A stretch of DNA of 64,000 nucleotides. Origin: Pseudomonas sp. AFG_SD02_1510_Pfu_092. GTDB taxonomy: Bacteria; Pseudomonadota; Gammaproteobacteria; Pseudomonadales; Pseudomonadaceae. The notes beneath the pieces were generated by a model. It saw only the letters and a program-made list of their open reading frames with translations. It was not told the origin of the DNA and ran no database searches. This document shows positions 11,272 through 22,938 of the stretch, one piece after another. Each line of letters begins with the position of its first letter. Within the stretch, counting starts at the first letter, position 1. The stretch is taken from NCBI RefSeq assembly GCF_003331055.1, contig NZ_PUQD01000002.1, forward strand, positions 1 through 64,000, in the 5' to 3' direction. Made by a program: the position numbers and the translations under genes.

Positions 11272-11740
11272 CTTGGGCCTGCTGGAACATGCGCAGGCCC
11301 TTGAACGCCTGCCCGCGCACCTTGTTCTGCAGCAGCGGCGACCAGCCCAGCAGCACACCAGGCACACCCAGCGCCTGCCGCGACCAGCGCCACAAGTCGA
11401 AGTGGTCATCGTGCTGGCAGATCAAACCATCGCGGATCACGAACCGCGCCTGGATATCGTTGACCACGGTGCGCCCGGTCTGGCTGAACAGGTAGGTTGC
11501 CACCCAGTGCGCCCCGCCACTGCGCTCATCGGCGCGGATGTTGTCGAAGGTCAGGGTGAAATTTTTCGCCCGGGTGGTGAGCATCCGCCACATGTCGCCC
11601 GCGTCCTGGCCGCGCAGGGTGCCGAACACCGGGTCGCTGAACACGATATCGTCGCTGTAGCAGGCGATCATCGCCTCGGCATCCAGGCGCTGGAAGGCCT
11701 GGTAGAAGCGGGTGATCAGGTCGCGGTTGGCATCGCTCAT
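11264..11740 (-). CDS. NTF2/SnoaL-like domain protein
   Basis: 158-aa protein with a SnoaL-like (NTF2-fold) domain: an N-terminal helix [39 protein letters not shown] and later beta strands ending [10 protein letters not shown]. The fold forms a cone-shaped pocket used by isomerases, cyclases and binding proteins; the sequence does not reveal a substrate. The C-terminal extension ([18 protein letters not shown]) is basic and probably helical. The stop overlaps the start of the GIY-YIG gene. Confidence 0.8.
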   Translation of the reverse strand: MSDANRDLITRFYQAFQRLDAEAMIACYSDDIVFSDPVFGTLRGQDAGDMWRMLTTRAKNFTLTFDNIRADERSGGAHWVATYLFSQTGRTVVNDIQARFVIRDGLICQHDDHFDLWRWSRQALGVPGVLLGWSPLLQNKVRGQAFKGLRMFQQAQGE

Positions 11741-11799
11741 GGGGCTGGTCCGTGCTGGGTCGAAAGCAGCACGATAATCTGCGCGGAGGGCTTACGCCA

Positions 11800-11903
11800 G
11801 TGCCGGCCTCTTCGCGGGTGAACCCGCTCCCACAGGGATCGCACACATCTTGAACGCTGTGCTGTACCTGTGGGAGCGGGTTCACCCGCGAAGAGGCCGG
11901 CAC
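11800..11903. repeat. Paired REP element (type GCGGGT/ACCCGC)
   Basis: GTGCCGGCCTCTTCGCGGGT with the core CTCCCACAGG and an almost perfect mirror ending GGCCGGCAC. It lies in the gap between the MFS gene end and the NTF2-like gene start. Confidence 0.87.
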
Positions 11904-11917
11904 TGCCAATATCAGCT

Positions 11918-13198
11918 TCAGACTTTTTCGCTACTCACCTGCACATGCAAAGCCCGCCCGGCCCCCAGCCCGAACACGATGGCGCCAACCCCCAGCACGG
12001 CAAAAATCCAGCCCACTGCCGCCCAGCCCCCGGTAAGGTCATGCACCAACCCCACCGCAAACGGCCCCATCGAGGCCAGCGTATAACCGACCCCCTGGGC
12101 CATGCTCGACAGGTTGGCCGCCACATGGGCGTCCTTCGAACGCAGCACGATCAGCGTCAGCGCCAGGGCAAAGGTGCCTCCCTGCCCCAGGCCCAGCACC
12201 ACCGCCCAGCCCCACAGCCCGGAAAGCGGCGCATACAGGCAACCGAACAGGCCAGCCAGGGTGATCAGCATGACCAGCACGATCGCCAGGCGCTGGTCCT
12301 TGCCGCGAGTCGCCAGCCAGGGTGCGCTGAGCGAGCTGACCAGTTGCACGATCACCGACCCCGAAAGCACCAGCCCCGCCTCGGTCGGGCTCAGGCCGCG
12401 GCCGATCAGGATCGACGGCAACCAGCCGAAAACGATGTAGGCCAGCGACGACTGCAGCCCCATGTACAAGGTCACCTGCCAGGCCAACGGATCACGCCAC
12501 AGGCCGCGCACGCGGTAGGCCACCTTGTGCAAGCCATGCCCCTGGCCTGCCTGGGGCAGCCAGACCAGCATGGCCAGCAGCGCCGGCACGGCCCAGAAAC
12601 CCAGCCCCAGCGCCCAGCTGCCGTCGAAATGCTGCGCCAGCGGCACGGTGGCCCCCGCCGCCATGGCCGCACCCAAGCACAGCGCCATGGTGTAGACCCC
12701 GGTCAGCGTACCGGCGTGCTGCGGGAAGTCGCGCTTGACGATACCGGGCAACAGCACGCCGATGATGCCGATGCTGGCCCCGGCCACCAGGCTGCCGAGG
12801 AATACGCCGACGGTACCCAGGGTACTGCGCACCACGATGCCCAACGCCAAGGTGACGAGGATGCCGAGAATCACCCGTTCGCTGCCGAAGCGCCGCGCCA
12901 GCACCGGCGCCAACGGCGCGAAAAGGCCCAGGCACAGTACCGGCAAGGTGGTCAGCAAGCCGGCTTGCGAGGCGCTCAGCCCCAGCCCTGCGGACACCTG
13001 GCCCAGCACCGGCGCCATGCTCGACAGCGCCGGGCGCAGGTTCAATGCCACCAGCACCAGCCCGAGCAGCAGCAGCCAGGGCCTGCGCAGCAGCACAGGC
13101 TGCTGCTGGACCTGCTCGTCGTCAGCTTCGGCGTCGATCAGCAATTCATCGAGATCGCGCTCGTTCGTCGGGGTATTGCGGGTGATGGATTCAGCCAT
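11918..13198 (-). CDS. CynX/NimT-family MFS transporter
   Basis: Major facilitator of the cyanate-permease-like CynX/NimT group. 426 aa with about 12 hydrophobic segments after an unusual ~35-residue acidic cytoplasmic N-terminus (NERDLDELLIDAEADDEQ). LNLRPALSSMAPVLGQV after the first helix is characteristic of this group. The substrate cannot be told from sequence. I chose ATG 13198 (MAESITRN) with GAGAAGG upstream; ATG 13216 is an alternative. It follows hisC by about 25 nt and may be read from the his transcript. Confidence 0.85.
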   Translation of the reverse strand: MAESITRNTPTNERDLDELLIDAEADDEQVQQQPVLLRRPWLLLLGLVLVALNLRPALSSMAPVLGQVSAGLGLSASQAGLLTTLPVLCLGLFAPLAPVLARRFGSERVILGILVTLALGIVVRSTLGTVGVFLGSLVAGASIGIIGVLLPGIVKRDFPQHAGTLTGVYTMALCLGAAMAAGATVPLAQHFDGSWALGLGFWAVPALLAMLVWLPQAGQGHGLHKVAYRVRGLWRDPLAWQVTLYMGLQSSLAYIVFGWLPSILIGRGLSPTEAGLVLSGSVIVQLVSSLSAPWLATRGKDQRLAIVLVMLITLAGLFGCLYAPLSGLWGWAVVLGLGQGGTFALALTLIVLRSKDAHVAANLSSMAQGVGYTLASMGPFAVGLVHDLTGGWAAVGWIFAVLGVGAIVFGLGAGRALHVQVSSEKV

Positions 13199-13223
13199 GG
13201 CCTTCTCGGCAAGCACGGTGATG

Positions 13224-14270
13224 TCAGCTCAACGCATCGAGCAGCGCCTGGTTCATCTCTGGCGTGCCGATGGTGATGCGCAGGAACTGGGCAATGCGTG
13301 GCTGCTTGAAGTGGCGCACGATCACGCCCTGCTCACGCAGGCGCGCCGCCAGCTCGCCGGCATCCTGCTGCGGGTGACGGGCGAAGATGAAGTTGGCCGC
13401 CGACGGCAGCACCTCGAAGCCCTTGGCCCGCAGTTGCGTAACCAGCAGCTCGCGGCTGTCGATCACTTTCCGGCAGGTTTCCTCGAAGTACTCGCGGTCC
13501 TCGAACGCCACGGCTGCGCCGACGATCGCGGCACGGTCCAGCGGATAAGAGTTGAAGCTGTTCTTGATCCGCTCCAGCGCCTCGATCAGGTCCGGGTGGC
13601 CTACCGCCAGGCCGACCCGCAGCCCGGCCAGCGAGCGCGACTTCGACAAGGTCTGGGTGACCAGCAGGTTGTCGTAGCGGTCCACCAGGCTGATGGCCGT
13701 TTCACCACCAAAGTCGATGTACGCTTCATCGACCACCACCACCGAATCCCGGTTGGCCTGCAGCAGCTGCTCCACCGCCTGCAGCGGCATCAGGCAGCCG
13801 GTCGGTGCGTTGGGGTTGGGGAAGATGATGCCGGCGTTCGGCTTGTTGTAGTCCTCGATGCGGATCTGGAACTGCTCGTCCAGCGCCACTTGTTCGAAGG
13901 CGATACCGTACAGGCCGCAGTAGACCGGGTAGAAGCTGTAACTGATGTCCGGGAACAACAGCGGTGCTTCGTGCTGGAACAGGCCGTGGAAGATGTGCGC
14001 CAGCACCTCGTCCGAGCCGTTGCCGACGAACACTTGCGCCGGGGTCACGCCGTAGTATTCGGCCACGGCTTGCTTCAAGCGGTCACCGTTCGGGTCCGGG
14101 TACAGGCGCAGGTTGTCGTTCAGCTCGCCGCGCATGGCCGCCAGCGCCTTGGGCGACGGGCCATAGGGGTTCTCGTTGGTGTTGAGCTTGACCAGCCGGG
14201 CCAGCTTGGGCTGCTCGCCCGGCACATAGGGCACCAGGTCCTTGACGAAGGGGCTCCAGAAGCGACTCAT
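13224..14270 (-). CDS. hisC: Histidinol-phosphate aminotransferase
   Basis: PLP-dependent enzyme that converts imidazole-acetol phosphate to histidinol phosphate in histidine synthesis. 348 aa. [11 protein letters not shown] at the N-terminus is typical; the PLP lysine is Lys210 in [14 protein letters not shown], and the aspartate/tyrosine of [10 protein letters not shown] contact the cofactor. It follows hisD with a gap of only 2 nt, so the two are translated as a unit. Confidence 0.96.
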   Translation of the reverse strand: MSRFWSPFVKDLVPYVPGEQPKLARLVKLNTNENPYGPSPKALAAMRGELNDNLRLYPDPNGDRLKQAVAEYYGVTPAQVFVGNGSDEVLAHIFHGLFQHEAPLLFPDISYSFYPVYCGLYGIAFEQVALDEQFQIRIEDYNKPNAGIIFPNPNAPTGCLMPLQAVEQLLQANRDSVVVVDEAYIDFGGETAISLVDRYDNLLVTQTLSKSRSLAGLRVGLAVGHPDLIEALERIKNSFNSYPLDRAAIVGAAVAFEDREYFEETCRKVIDSRELLVTQLRAKGFEVLPSAANFIFARHPQQDAGELAARLREQGVIVRHFKQPRIAQFLRITIGTPEMNQALLDALS

Positions 14271-14272
14271 GT

Positions 14273-15598
14273 TCAGTTCCCCTTCTCTTGGGTCAGGATA
14301 CGGTATTCAGCACTGCGGGCGTGGGCGGTCAGCGATTCGCCACGGGCCAGGACCGAGGCGGTGTGGCCCAGTTCCGACGCGCCCTGCTCGGAGCAGAAGA
14401 TGATCGACGAACGCTTCTGGAAGTCATACACCCCCAGCGGCGACGAGAAACGTGCGGTGCCGGAGGTGGGCAGCACGTGGTTGGGGCCGGCGCAGTAGTC
14501 GCCCAGCGCTTCGCTGGTGTGGCGGCCCATGAAGATCGCGCCGGCGTGGCGGATGTGCGGCAGCCAGGCCTGCGGGTCGGCCACCGACAGTTCCAGGTGC
14601 TCCGGTGCGATGCGGTTGGCCACTTCCATGGCCTGCTGCATGTCACGTACCTGAATCAGCGCACCACGGCCATTGATCGATTTTTCGATGATCGCGGCAC
14701 GCTCCATGGTCAGCAGCAGCTTGTCGATGCTGGCGGCAACCTGGTCGAGGAACGCGGCATCCGGGCTGACCAGGATCGCCTGGGCGTCTTCATCGTGCTC
14801 GGCCTGGGAGAACAGGTCCATGGCGATCCAGTCCGGGTCGGTCTGGCCGTCGCACACCACGAGGATTTCCGACGGGCCGGCGATCATGTCGATGCCCACC
14901 TGGCCGAACACGTGGCGCTTGGCGGTGGCGACGTAGATGTTGCCCGGGCCGACGATCTTGTCGACCTGCGGCACGCTTTCGGTACCGTAGGCCAGGGCAG
15001 CAACGGCCTGGGCGCCACCGACGGTGAACACGCGGTCGACACCGGCGATGCAGGCAGCGGCCAGCACCAGCTCGTTGACCTCGCCGCGCGGGGTCGGTAC
15101 CACCATGACCACTTCGGTCACGCCGGCCACCTTGGCCGGAATCGCGTTCATCAGCACCGAAGACGGGTACGACGCCTTGCCGCCCGGCACATACAGCCCG
15201 GCGCGGTCCAGTGGGGTGACCTTCTGCCCGAGCACGGTGCCGTCGGCTTCGGTGTACTGCCAGGAATCCTGTTTCTGCCGCTCGTGATACATGCGCACAC
15301 GGTTGGCGGCCTTTTCCAGGGCTTCGCGCTGGGCCGGGGTAATGCGGGTCAGGGCCAGTTCCAGGCGCTCGCGACCAAGGATCAGCTGGTCGATCGACTG
15401 GGCATCCACGCCATCGAAACGCTGGGTGAATTCCACCAGTGCCGCATCGCCGCGCTCGCGCACGGCCTTGATGATGTCGAGCACCCGCTGGTTGACCGCG
15501 TCATCGGACACACTTTCCCAGCTCAGCAGATGATCCAGATGTCGGGCGAAATCCGGATCAGCAGCGTTGAGACGGGCAATTGCAGTGGACACGGTCAT
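14273..15598 (-). CDS. hisD: Histidinol dehydrogenase
   Basis: Zinc- and NAD-dependent enzyme for the last two oxidations of histidine synthesis (histidinol to histidine). 441 aa, normal length. Visible signatures are the central [20 protein letters not shown] ... [11 protein letters not shown] block, the catalytic region [11 protein letters not shown] (Glu-His pair) and [15 protein letters not shown]. It is in the order hisG-hisD-hisC on the minus strand, 134 nt downstream of hisG. Confidence 0.97.
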   Translation of the reverse strand: MTVSTAIARLNAADPDFARHLDHLLSWESVSDDAVNQRVLDIIKAVRERGDAALVEFTQRFDGVDAQSIDQLILGRERLELALTRITPAQREALEKAANRVRMYHERQKQDSWQYTEADGTVLGQKVTPLDRAGLYVPGGKASYPSSVLMNAIPAKVAGVTEVVMVVPTPRGEVNELVLAAACIAGVDRVFTVGGAQAVAALAYGTESVPQVDKIVGPGNIYVATAKRHVFGQVGIDMIAGPSEILVVCDGQTDPDWIAMDLFSQAEHDEDAQAILVSPDAAFLDQVAASIDKLLLTMERAAIIEKSINGRGALIQVRDMQQAMEVANRIAPEHLELSVADPQAWLPHIRHAGAIFMGRHTSEALGDYCAGPNHVLPTSGTARFSSPLGVYDFQKRSSIIFCSEQGASELGHTASVLARGESLTAHARSAEYRILTQEKGN

Positions 15599-15696
15599 GG
15601 CGAGGGCCTCGATGATTGGCGAATGCTCAGGCGCCCTAGGCTACCAGTCCATCCGCGCGGGCACCCGAGAAAAATGGCTATGACGCGGATAGACGG

Positions 15697-15717
15697 GCGC
15701 GACAGCGAAGGTCGCGC
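15697..15717 (-). promoter_or_regulatory. Hairpin between hisG and hisD
   Basis: A perfect 7-bp stem, GCGCGAC-AGCGAAG-GTCGCGC, 16 nt beyond the hisG stop. No U tract follows, so it is not a normal terminator; it could be an RNA-processing or stability element that uncouples hisG from hisDC. Confidence 0.4.
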
Positions 15718-15732
15718 ACAGGAGGTAGTGAG

Positions 15733-16368
15733 TCAGCCGCGGTGTCGCGATTCGACCGCTCCGCGCAGCGTGTCGATCAGGCTCTGGATACGGGCGTGCT
15801 GCATTTTCATGGAGGCCTTGTTGACCACCAGGCGCGAGCTGATCGTGGCGATCAGTTCCTGGGGTTCCAGGCCGTTGGCGCGCAGGGTATTGCCGGTGTC
15901 GACCACGTCGATGATCTTGTCGGCAAGGTTGATCAGTGGCGCCAGCTCCATCGAACCGTACAGCTTGATGATGTCGACCTGGCGGCCCTGTTCGGCGTAG
16001 TAGCGCTTGGCCACGTTGACGAACTTGGTAGCCACGCGCAGGCGGCCCTTGGGCTCGGGTGCGCCGACCACGCCAGCGGTCATCAGCTTGCAGCGGGCAA
16101 TCTGCAGGTCCAGCGGCTCGTACAGGCCCTGGCCGCCGTACTCCATCAGCACGTCCTTGCCAGCCACACCGAGGTCGGCGGCACCATGCTCGACATAGGT
16201 CGGCACATCGGTGGCGCGCACGATCAAGAGGCGCACATCGTCCTGCGTGGTGGGGATGATCAGCTTGCGGCTCTTGTCCGGGTTCTCGGTCGGCACGATA
16301 CCGGCCTCGGCCAGCAACGGCAGGGTATCGTCGAGAATACGGCCTTTGGAAAGCGCGATGGTCAACAT
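15733..16368 (-). CDS. hisG: ATP phosphoribosyltransferase, short form
   Basis: First step of histidine synthesis: joins ATP and PRPP. 211 aa is the short HisG form, which lacks the C-terminal regulatory domain and normally needs HisZ; no hisZ is in this window. [19 protein letters not shown] and the PRPP-loop region [17 protein letters not shown] are present. The murA-hisG-hisD-hisC order is the usual pseudomonad one. Confidence 0.96.
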   Translation of the reverse strand: MLTIALSKGRILDDTLPLLAEAGIVPTENPDKSRKLIIPTTQDDVRLLIVRATDVPTYVEHGAADLGVAGKDVLMEYGGQGLYEPLDLQIARCKLMTAGVVGAPEPKGRLRVATKFVNVAKRYYAEQGRQVDIIKLYGSMELAPLINLADKIIDVVDTGNTLRANGLEPQELIATISSRLVVNKASMKMQHARIQSLIDTLRGAVESRHRG

Positions 16369-16476
16369 TGGAACGTCGGTCCTTAAGCGGCTACTGCCGG
16401 CCGGGCGCTGGGCCCGACCGCATTCAATTCGGCGTCACATCCTGCAGCAGAGCCACAGGATGCGCCAGGCAGACGA

Positions 16477-18005
<1,529 letters not shown>

Positions 18006-18050
18006 GCTCAACCTCAATCGGCGCCCGATGCGCACGGGTCGGCCATCATA

Positions 18051-18105
18051 CAAAAAAGCCCCTCGCCTGCGAAGCCCAACGAAGGCTTCGCTGACCGAGG
18101 GGCCA
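18051..18105 (-). terminator. Terminator of the mla operon
   Basis: A long hairpin: outer stem GCCCCTCG / CGAGGGGC, inner stem GCGAAGCC / GGCTTCGC, with an A run on the left that is a U tract on the minus strand. It lies 17 nt after the mlaB stop, separating the mla operon from ibaG-murA. Confidence 0.88.
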
Positions 18106-18122
18106 TCATCCGTGTCGGGCCA

Positions 18123-18425
18123 TCAGGTCGCCAGTACTTCGTCGAGGTCGTAGACCTCGGCAATTTCCCGCATGTCGTCGGGCATGCTGCGCACCTGGCA
18201 AGCCTTGCCAGCGGCCTGGGCATCGCGCATGAAGCCCAGCAGCAACGACAGGCCGACACTGGTGGAGTGCTGCACAGCCGAGCAGTCGAGCACCAGTTGC
18301 GCCTCGCGGCACGCCGCGATCAGCGCCTTGCCCTGCTTGCGCAGGAGCGGCCCGCTGCGGTAGTCCAGCACGCCGGCCAGGCGCAGCACGCCCGGCTCGG
18401 CCATGCTTACAGCGGCCTCACTCAT
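18123..18425 (-). CDS. mlaB: STAS-domain protein MlaB
   Basis: Cytoplasmic STAS-domain subunit of the MlaFEDB complex, which binds the ATPase MlaF and sets its activity. 100 aa; the STAS core includes LVLDCSAVQHSTSVGLSLLLGF, where Ser/Thr sits at the usual phosphorylatable turn. Its start overlaps the mlaC stop (ATGA). Last gene of the mlaFEDCB operon. Confidence 0.92.
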   Translation of the reverse strand: MSEAAVSMAEPGVLRLAGVLDYRSGPLLRKQGKALIAACREAQLVLDCSAVQHSTSVGLSLLLGFMRDAQAAGKACQVRSMPDDMREIAEVYDLDEVLAT

Positions 18426-19069
18426 TTGACGGTCTTCTCAGGCGAGTTGTCGGCGGCCTGCTTGGCCTTGGCCACTTCGCCAGCCCAGCCGTCGATGGTC
18501 TTGTCCAGGTCGTTGCCATTGCGCTGCATGGCATCGGCGAACTGGTCGCGGAACAGCTTGCCGATGTTGATGCCGTTGACGATCACGTTACGCACTTTCC
18601 ATTCGCCACCCAGGTTTTCCAGGGTGTACTGCACCGGGTACACGGCACCATTGTTGCCGGTGACCTTCATGCCTACGGAGGCGCGCTTGCCGTCATCGGC
18701 CTTGGCCGGGTCTACGACGATGCCCTGGTTGTTGTACTCCAGCAGCGCGTTACCGTAGAACTGGAACAGGCTGCGCTTGAAGTTTTCCTGGAAGCGCTGC
18801 ATCTGCTCGGGCGTGGCCTTGCGCGAGTACTTGACGGTCATGATGCTTCTGGAAATACCGTCGGCATCGACCACCGGCGCGAGGATCCGGTCAAGGGTGT
18901 CGTAGAACGCTTGCGGGTTGGACTTGTACTGCTCCTTGTTGGCCTTGAGCTCACCCAGCAGCTCGGTGGTGGTGCTCTGCACCACGTCGTGCGGCGACTG
19001 CGCGGCCAGTGCCATCAGGGGGAAGGCCGCCAGCAGGACCAGCAGGCCACGTCGCAGGATGGAAATCAT
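18422..19069 (-). CDS. mlaC: Periplasmic phospholipid-binding protein MlaC
   Basis: Soluble shuttle that carries phospholipids across the periplasm between the outer-membrane MlaA complex and inner-membrane MlaFEDB. 215 aa with a signal peptide (ISILRRGLLVLLAAFPLMALAA, cleavage near residue 22) and the MlaC fold (QRFQENFKRSLFQFYGNALL, GGEWKVRNVIVNGINIGKLF). mlaA is not in this window, as is usual for pseudomonads. Confidence 0.95.
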   Translation of the reverse strand: MISILRRGLLVLLAAFPLMALAAQSPHDVVQSTTTELLGELKANKEQYKSNPQAFYDTLDRILAPVVDADGISRSIMTVKYSRKATPEQMQRFQENFKRSLFQFYGNALLEYNNQGIVVDPAKADDGKRASVGMKVTGNNGAVYPVQYTLENLGGEWKVRNVIVNGINIGKLFRDQFADAMQRNGNDLDKTIDGWAGEVAKAKQAADNSPEKTVK

Positions 19070-19078
19070 GGAAACTCC

Positions 19079-19564
19079 TTAATTAGCCGGTTGCGCTTCT
19101 TTCGGTTCCTTGCCAACGGAGTTGAGCAGGAACTTGCCAATCAGATCTTCCAGCACCAGTGCCGACTGGGTGTCGTGAATGGTCGCGCCATCCTTGAGCA
19201 CCTGGTCCTCACCGCCCACGCTGATGCCGATGTACTTCTCGCCGAGCAACCCGGCGGTCAGGATCGAGGCAGTGGAATCGGTCGGCAGGTTGTCCACCGA
19301 CTTGTCCAGCTGCAGCGTCACCCGACCGGTGTAGGAATCACGATCCAGGTCGATGGCGGTAACCTTGCCGATGGTCACACCGGCCATGGTCACTTTAGCT
19401 CTGACCGTCAAACCGGCGATATTGTCGAAGTAGGCATAAACTTTATAGGTATCGCTGCTCGGGCTGGCCGACAGGCCGCTGACACGCAGGGCCAGCAGCA
19501 GCAGCGCCAGGATCCCGGCCAGGAGGAACAGGCCGACACCGATTTCCAGGGTGCGGTTTTGCAT
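19079..19564 (-). CDS. mlaD: MCE-domain protein MlaD
   Basis: Inner-membrane anchored MCE protein that forms the hexameric lipid pore of MlaFEDB. 161 aa: one N-terminal transmembrane helix (residues ~8-27), the MCE domain with AYFDNIAGLTVRAKVTMAGV and YTGRVTLQL, and a C-terminal helix EDLIGKFLLNSVG. Its ATG overlaps the mlaE stop by 1 nt. Confidence 0.96.
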   Translation of the reverse strand: MQNRTLEIGVGLFLLAGILALLLLALRVSGLSASPSSDTYKVYAYFDNIAGLTVRAKVTMAGVTIGKVTAIDLDRDSYTGRVTLQLDKSVDNLPTDSTASILTAGLLGEKYIGISVGGEDQVLKDGATIHDTQSALVLEDLIGKFLLNSVGKEPKEAQPAN

Positions 19565-20361
19565 CAGAAATCTCCAAACATCAAGGCGGTCAGAATAAAG
19601 TCCAGACCCAGCACTGCCAACGAGGCATAAACCACGGTCTTGGTGGTGGCACGGCTGATCCCCTCTGAGGTGGGCTCACAGTCGTACCCCTGGAATACGG
19701 CGATCCAGGTCGTGACGAAGGCGAATACCAGGCTCTTGATCAGCCCGTTGAGCACATCGTCGGTGAACGAAACACTGTTCTGCATGTTGGCCCAGAACGA
19801 GCCTTCGTAGACGCCCAGCCAGTCCACCGCCACCCAGGATCCACCCCAGATGCCGACCACGCTGAAGATCAGCGCCAGCAGCGGCAGCGAGATGAAACCG
19901 GCCCACAGGCGCGGGGCAACGATGTACTTGAGCGGGTCGACACCGATCATTTCCAGGCTCGACAGCTGCTCGGTGGATTTCATGTTGCCGATTTCGGCGG
20001 TCAGCGCAGAGCCGGCACGGCCGGCGAACAGCAAGGCCGTCACTACCGGGCCGAGCTCACGCAGCAGGGTCAGCGCGACCATCTGCCCCACCGCCTGCTC
20101 CGAGCCATATTTGGTCAGGATGCTGTAGCCCTGCAGCGCCAGCACCATGCCGATGAATACCCCGGACACGACGATGATCGCCAGCGACAGCACGCCCACC
20201 GAGTACAGCTGTTTGGTCAGCAGCTGGAAGCCGCCACCGATGCCACCGCGGCCGATCAGTGCATGGAACAGGAACAGGCAGGAACGCCCCAGTACCGCCA
20301 GCACATCGATCGCCGAACGACCCAGCAGGCGGACACGTTCGAGTAAGGATTTTCTGCGCAT
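19564..20361 (-). CDS. mlaE: Phospholipid ABC transporter permease MlaE
   Basis: Membrane permease of the MlaFEDB importer. 265 aa, five to six transmembrane segments, with the family signature around [24 protein letters not shown] and the coupling helix [24 protein letters not shown] 20361 overlaps the mlaF stop as TGATG; the preceding in-frame TTG would add only one residue. Confidence 0.96.
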   Translation of the reverse strand: MRRKSLLERVRLLGRSAIDVLAVLGRSCLFLFHALIGRGGIGGGFQLLTKQLYSVGVLSLAIIVVSGVFIGMVLALQGYSILTKYGSEQAVGQMVALTLLRELGPVVTALLFAGRAGSALTAEIGNMKSTEQLSSLEMIGVDPLKYIVAPRLWAGFISLPLLALIFSVVGIWGGSWVAVDWLGVYEGSFWANMQNSVSFTDDVLNGLIKSLVFAFVTTWIAVFQGYDCEPTSEGISRATTKTVVYASLAVLGLDFILTALMFGDF

Positions 20362-21170
20362 CAACGCGCCCCCAGCAGGTCGGCGCGGTAGTCAGGCGCG
20401 GGAAAGTGGAAGGGTACCGGGCCGTCCGGGTCGCCTTTCATGAACTGGCGAATCCGCGGGTTGTCCGAGCCCATCAGCTCGTCAGGCGTGCCTTGGCCCA
20501 GCACCTGGCCGTCACCGACCACGTAGATGTAGTCGGCGATGCTGGCGGTTTCTGCCAGGTCATGGGACACCACGATGCTGGTGATGCCCAGCGCATCGTT
20601 GAGCAGGCGGATCAGGCGCACCAGTACGCCCATGGCGATCGGGTCCTGGCCGACGAACGGTTCGTCGTACATCAGAATCTGCGGATCCAGCGCAATCGCC
20701 CGGGCCAGCGCCACGCGGCGCTTCATGCCACCGGACAGCTCGTCGGGCATCAGGTCGATGGCACCGCGCAGGCCCACGGCCTGCAGCTTCATCAGCACGA
20801 TGTCGCGAATCATTTCATCCGACAGCTGGGTGTGCACGCGCAGCGGGAACGCGACGTTCTCGAACACATCGAGGTCGGTGAACAGTGCGCCGCTCTGGAA
20901 CAGCACACCCATCTGCTTGCGGGCGTCGAACAGGTCGCTGCGCGACAGCGTCGGCAGGTTCTGCCCGGCAACCCAGACTTCACCGCTGGACGGGCGCAAC
21001 TGCGCGCCCATCAGGCGGAGCAACGTGGTCTTGCCGCAACCCGATGGCCCCATGATACCGGTGACCTTGCCGCGCGGGATGCGAATGTCGACGTTGCTGA
21101 AAATGCTGCGCGACCCGCGTTTGAAGGTAACCCCCTTCAACTCGACCGCGTAGGCGCTATCCACACTCAT
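20361..21170 (-). CDS. mlaF: Phospholipid ABC transporter ATPase MlaF
   Basis: ATPase of MlaFEDB, which drives phospholipid transport to keep the outer leaflet asymmetric. 269 aa. Walker [10 protein letters not shown] (41-49), signature LSGGM (145-149), Walker B ILMYDE (165-170) and a switch histidine in VVSHDL. The C-terminal tail ([10 protein letters not shown]) extends past the core as in other MlaF. First gene of mlaFEDCB, divergent from kdsD. Confidence 0.97.
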   Translation of the reverse strand: MSVDSAYAVELKGVTFKRGSRSIFSNVDIRIPRGKVTGIMGPSGCGKTTLLRLMGAQLRPSSGEVWVAGQNLPTLSRSDLFDARKQMGVLFQSGALFTDLDVFENVAFPLRVHTQLSDEMIRDIVLMKLQAVGLRGAIDLMPDELSGGMKRRVALARAIALDPQILMYDEPFVGQDPIAMGVLVRLIRLLNDALGITSIVVSHDLAETASIADYIYVVGDGQVLGQGTPDELMGSDNPRIRQFMKGDPDGPVPFHFPAPDYRADLLGAR

Positions 21171-21379
21171 CTAGACTCCTTGCTGGTGCAGCCTCGTCCT
21201 AATGGACGCCGGCCTCCGTCTGGAAGGCACAAGCGCCTTTGGCAGGCCGAATAGCGGCGAACTATAGCACCGCTGACAGCGCCGCCCCAAGGTCGGCTAA
21301 CGAGTCGTTCAGCCCCGCGACAGACTGGCGAGAGGTTCGCCACGGCAATCGAAAGCGTGAGGGTTTCTTTCATTGCAGC

Positions 21380-21385
21380 TATAAT
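21380..21385 (+). promoter_or_regulatory. Candidate -10 box of the kdsD operon
   Basis: A perfect TATAAT 34 nt before the kdsD ATG in the 248-bp divergent mlaF/kdsD gap. No good -35 is found 16-18 bp upstream, so it may depend on an activator or on the extended -10 context. Confidence 0.55.
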
Positions 21386-21418
21386 CGCCGCCTTTTCATC
21401 AGGCATTGCTTTTTCGAC

Positions 21419-22393
21419 ATGAGCCAATCCAGCGAGCTGATCCAATCCGCCCAACGCACCCTGCGCCTGGAACTCGAGGCCGTAGAGGCCCTGCTGGCGC
21501 GCATCGACGACAATTTCGTCAAGGCCTGCGAGCTGATCCTGGCCAGCAAGGGCCGGGTCGTCGTGGTCGGCATGGGCAAGTCGGGGCATATCGGCAACAA
21601 GATCGCCGCGACCCTGGCCAGCACCGGCACCCCGGCGTTTTTCGTGCACCCGGCCGAAGCCAGCCATGGCGACATGGGCATGATCACCCGCGATGACGTC
21701 ATCCTGGCCCTGTCGAACTCCGGCAGCACCGCAGAAATCGTCACCTTGCTGCCGCTGATCAAGCGCCTGGGCATCAAGCTGATCAGCCTGACCGGCAACC
21801 CTGACTCGCCCCTGGCCCAGGCGGCCGAGGTCAACCTCGACGCCCGTGTCGAGCAAGAAGCCTGCCCGCTGAACCTGGCACCCACCTCCTCCACCACCGC
21901 CTCGCTGGTGCTGGGCGACGCGCTGGCCATCGCCCTGCTCGAAGCGCGCGGCTTCACTGCCGAGGACTTTGCCTTCTCGCACCCCGGTGGCGCATTGGGC
22001 CGGCGCCTGCTGCTCAAGGTGGAGAACGTGATGCACGCCGGCGACGAATTGCCTCAGGTGCCCCGCGGCACGCTGCTCAAGGATGCCCTCCTTGAAATGT
22101 CCCGCAAAGGCCTGGGCATGACCGTGATCGTCGAAGCCGACGGCAAGCTGGCCGGGATCTTCACCGACGGCGACCTGCGCCGCAGCCTGGACCGCAACAT
22201 CGATGTGCACACCACCCTGATCGACCAGGTGATGACCGTGCACGGCAAGACCGCCCGCGCCGAAATGCTCGCCGCGGAGGCCCTGAAGATCATGGAAGAC
22301 CACAAGATCGGCGCCCTCGTGGTGGTGGACCGCGACGACCGACCGACCGGCGCGCTGAACATGCACGACCTGTTGCGCGCCGGCGTAATGTAA
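21419..22393 (+). CDS. kdsD: D-arabinose 5-phosphate isomerase KdsD
   Basis: Converts ribulose 5-phosphate to arabinose 5-phosphate for Kdo, the inner-core sugar of LPS. 324 aa: SIS domain (about residues 40-190, GKSGHIGNKIAATLASTG and LSNSGSTAEIVTLLPL) and two CBS domains (about 205-324, ending NMHDLLRAGVM). ATG 21419 gives MSQSSELIQSAQ. First gene of a run that continues through kdsC, lptC, lptA and lptB with tiny gaps. Confidence 0.96.
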   Translation: MSQSSELIQSAQRTLRLELEAVEALLARIDDNFVKACELILASKGRVVVVGMGKSGHIGNKIAATLASTGTPAFFVHPAEASHGDMGMITRDDVILALSNSGSTAEIVTLLPLIKRLGIKLISLTGNPDSPLAQAAEVNLDARVEQEACPLNLAPTSSTTASLVLGDALAIALLEARGFTAEDFAFSHPGGALGRRLLLKVENVMHAGDELPQVPRGTLLKDALLEMSRKGLGMTVIVEADGKLAGIFTDGDLRRSLDRNIDVHTTLIDQVMTVHGKTARAEMLAAEALKIMEDHKIGALVVVDRDDRPTGALNMHDLLRAGVM

Positions 22394-22405
22394 AGGAGCG
22401 ATGGA

Positions 22406-22930
22406 ATGAACCAGGACCTCATGCAACGCGGCAAGCACATCAAGCTGGCAGTGTTCGATGTCGACGGCGTGCTCACCGACGGGCGCCTGTACTTCCTCGA
22501 GGACGGCAGCGAGTTCAAGACCTTCAATACCCTCGACGGCCAAGGCATCAAGATGCTCATGGCGTCGGGCGTGACCACCGCGATCATCAGCGGGCGCAAG
22601 ACCCCGGTGGTCGAGCGCCGGGCGAAGAACCTGGGCATCCCGCACCTGTACCAGGGCCGCGAGGACAAACTGGTGGTGCTCGACGGCCTGCTCGCCGAAC
22701 TGGGCCTGAGCTATGCTCAAGTGGCCTATCTGGGCGACGACCTGCCCGACCTGCCGGTGATCCGCCGGGTTGCCCTGGGCATGGCAGTGGCCAACGCCGC
22801 GCCGTTCGTTCGCCAGCACGCCCATGGCGTGACCCAGGCACGCGGCGGCGAAGGTGCAGCCCGTGAATTCTGCGAATTGATCATGCACGCCCAGGGCACC
22901 CTGGACGCTGCCAACGCCAACTACCTGTAA
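22406..22930 (+). CDS. kdsC: Kdo 8-phosphate phosphatase KdsC
   Basis: HAD-superfamily phosphatase that releases Kdo from Kdo 8-phosphate. 174 aa, the usual tetrameric cap-less form. Nucleophile Asp18 and acid/base Asp20 in FDVDGVLTDG; motif II SGR; motif III/IV GDDLPDLPVI. GGAG lies about 10 nt before the ATG. It sits 12 nt after kdsD and 8 nt before lptC. Confidence 0.96.
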   Translation: MNQDLMQRGKHIKLAVFDVDGVLTDGRLYFLEDGSEFKTFNTLDGQGIKMLMASGVTTAIISGRKTPVVERRAKNLGIPHLYQGREDKLVVLDGLLAELGLSYAQVAYLGDDLPDLPVIRRVALGMAVANAAPFVRQHAHGVTQARGGEGAAREFCELIMHAQGTLDAANANYL

Positions 22931-22938
22931 GGCTGCCC

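Noticed and set aside
11918-13198. Horizontal transfer of the MFS/NTF2/GIY-YIG group
   Set aside because: Base and codon use match the neighbours, no mobile genes or repeats other than REP flank it, and the hisC-MFS order looks native.
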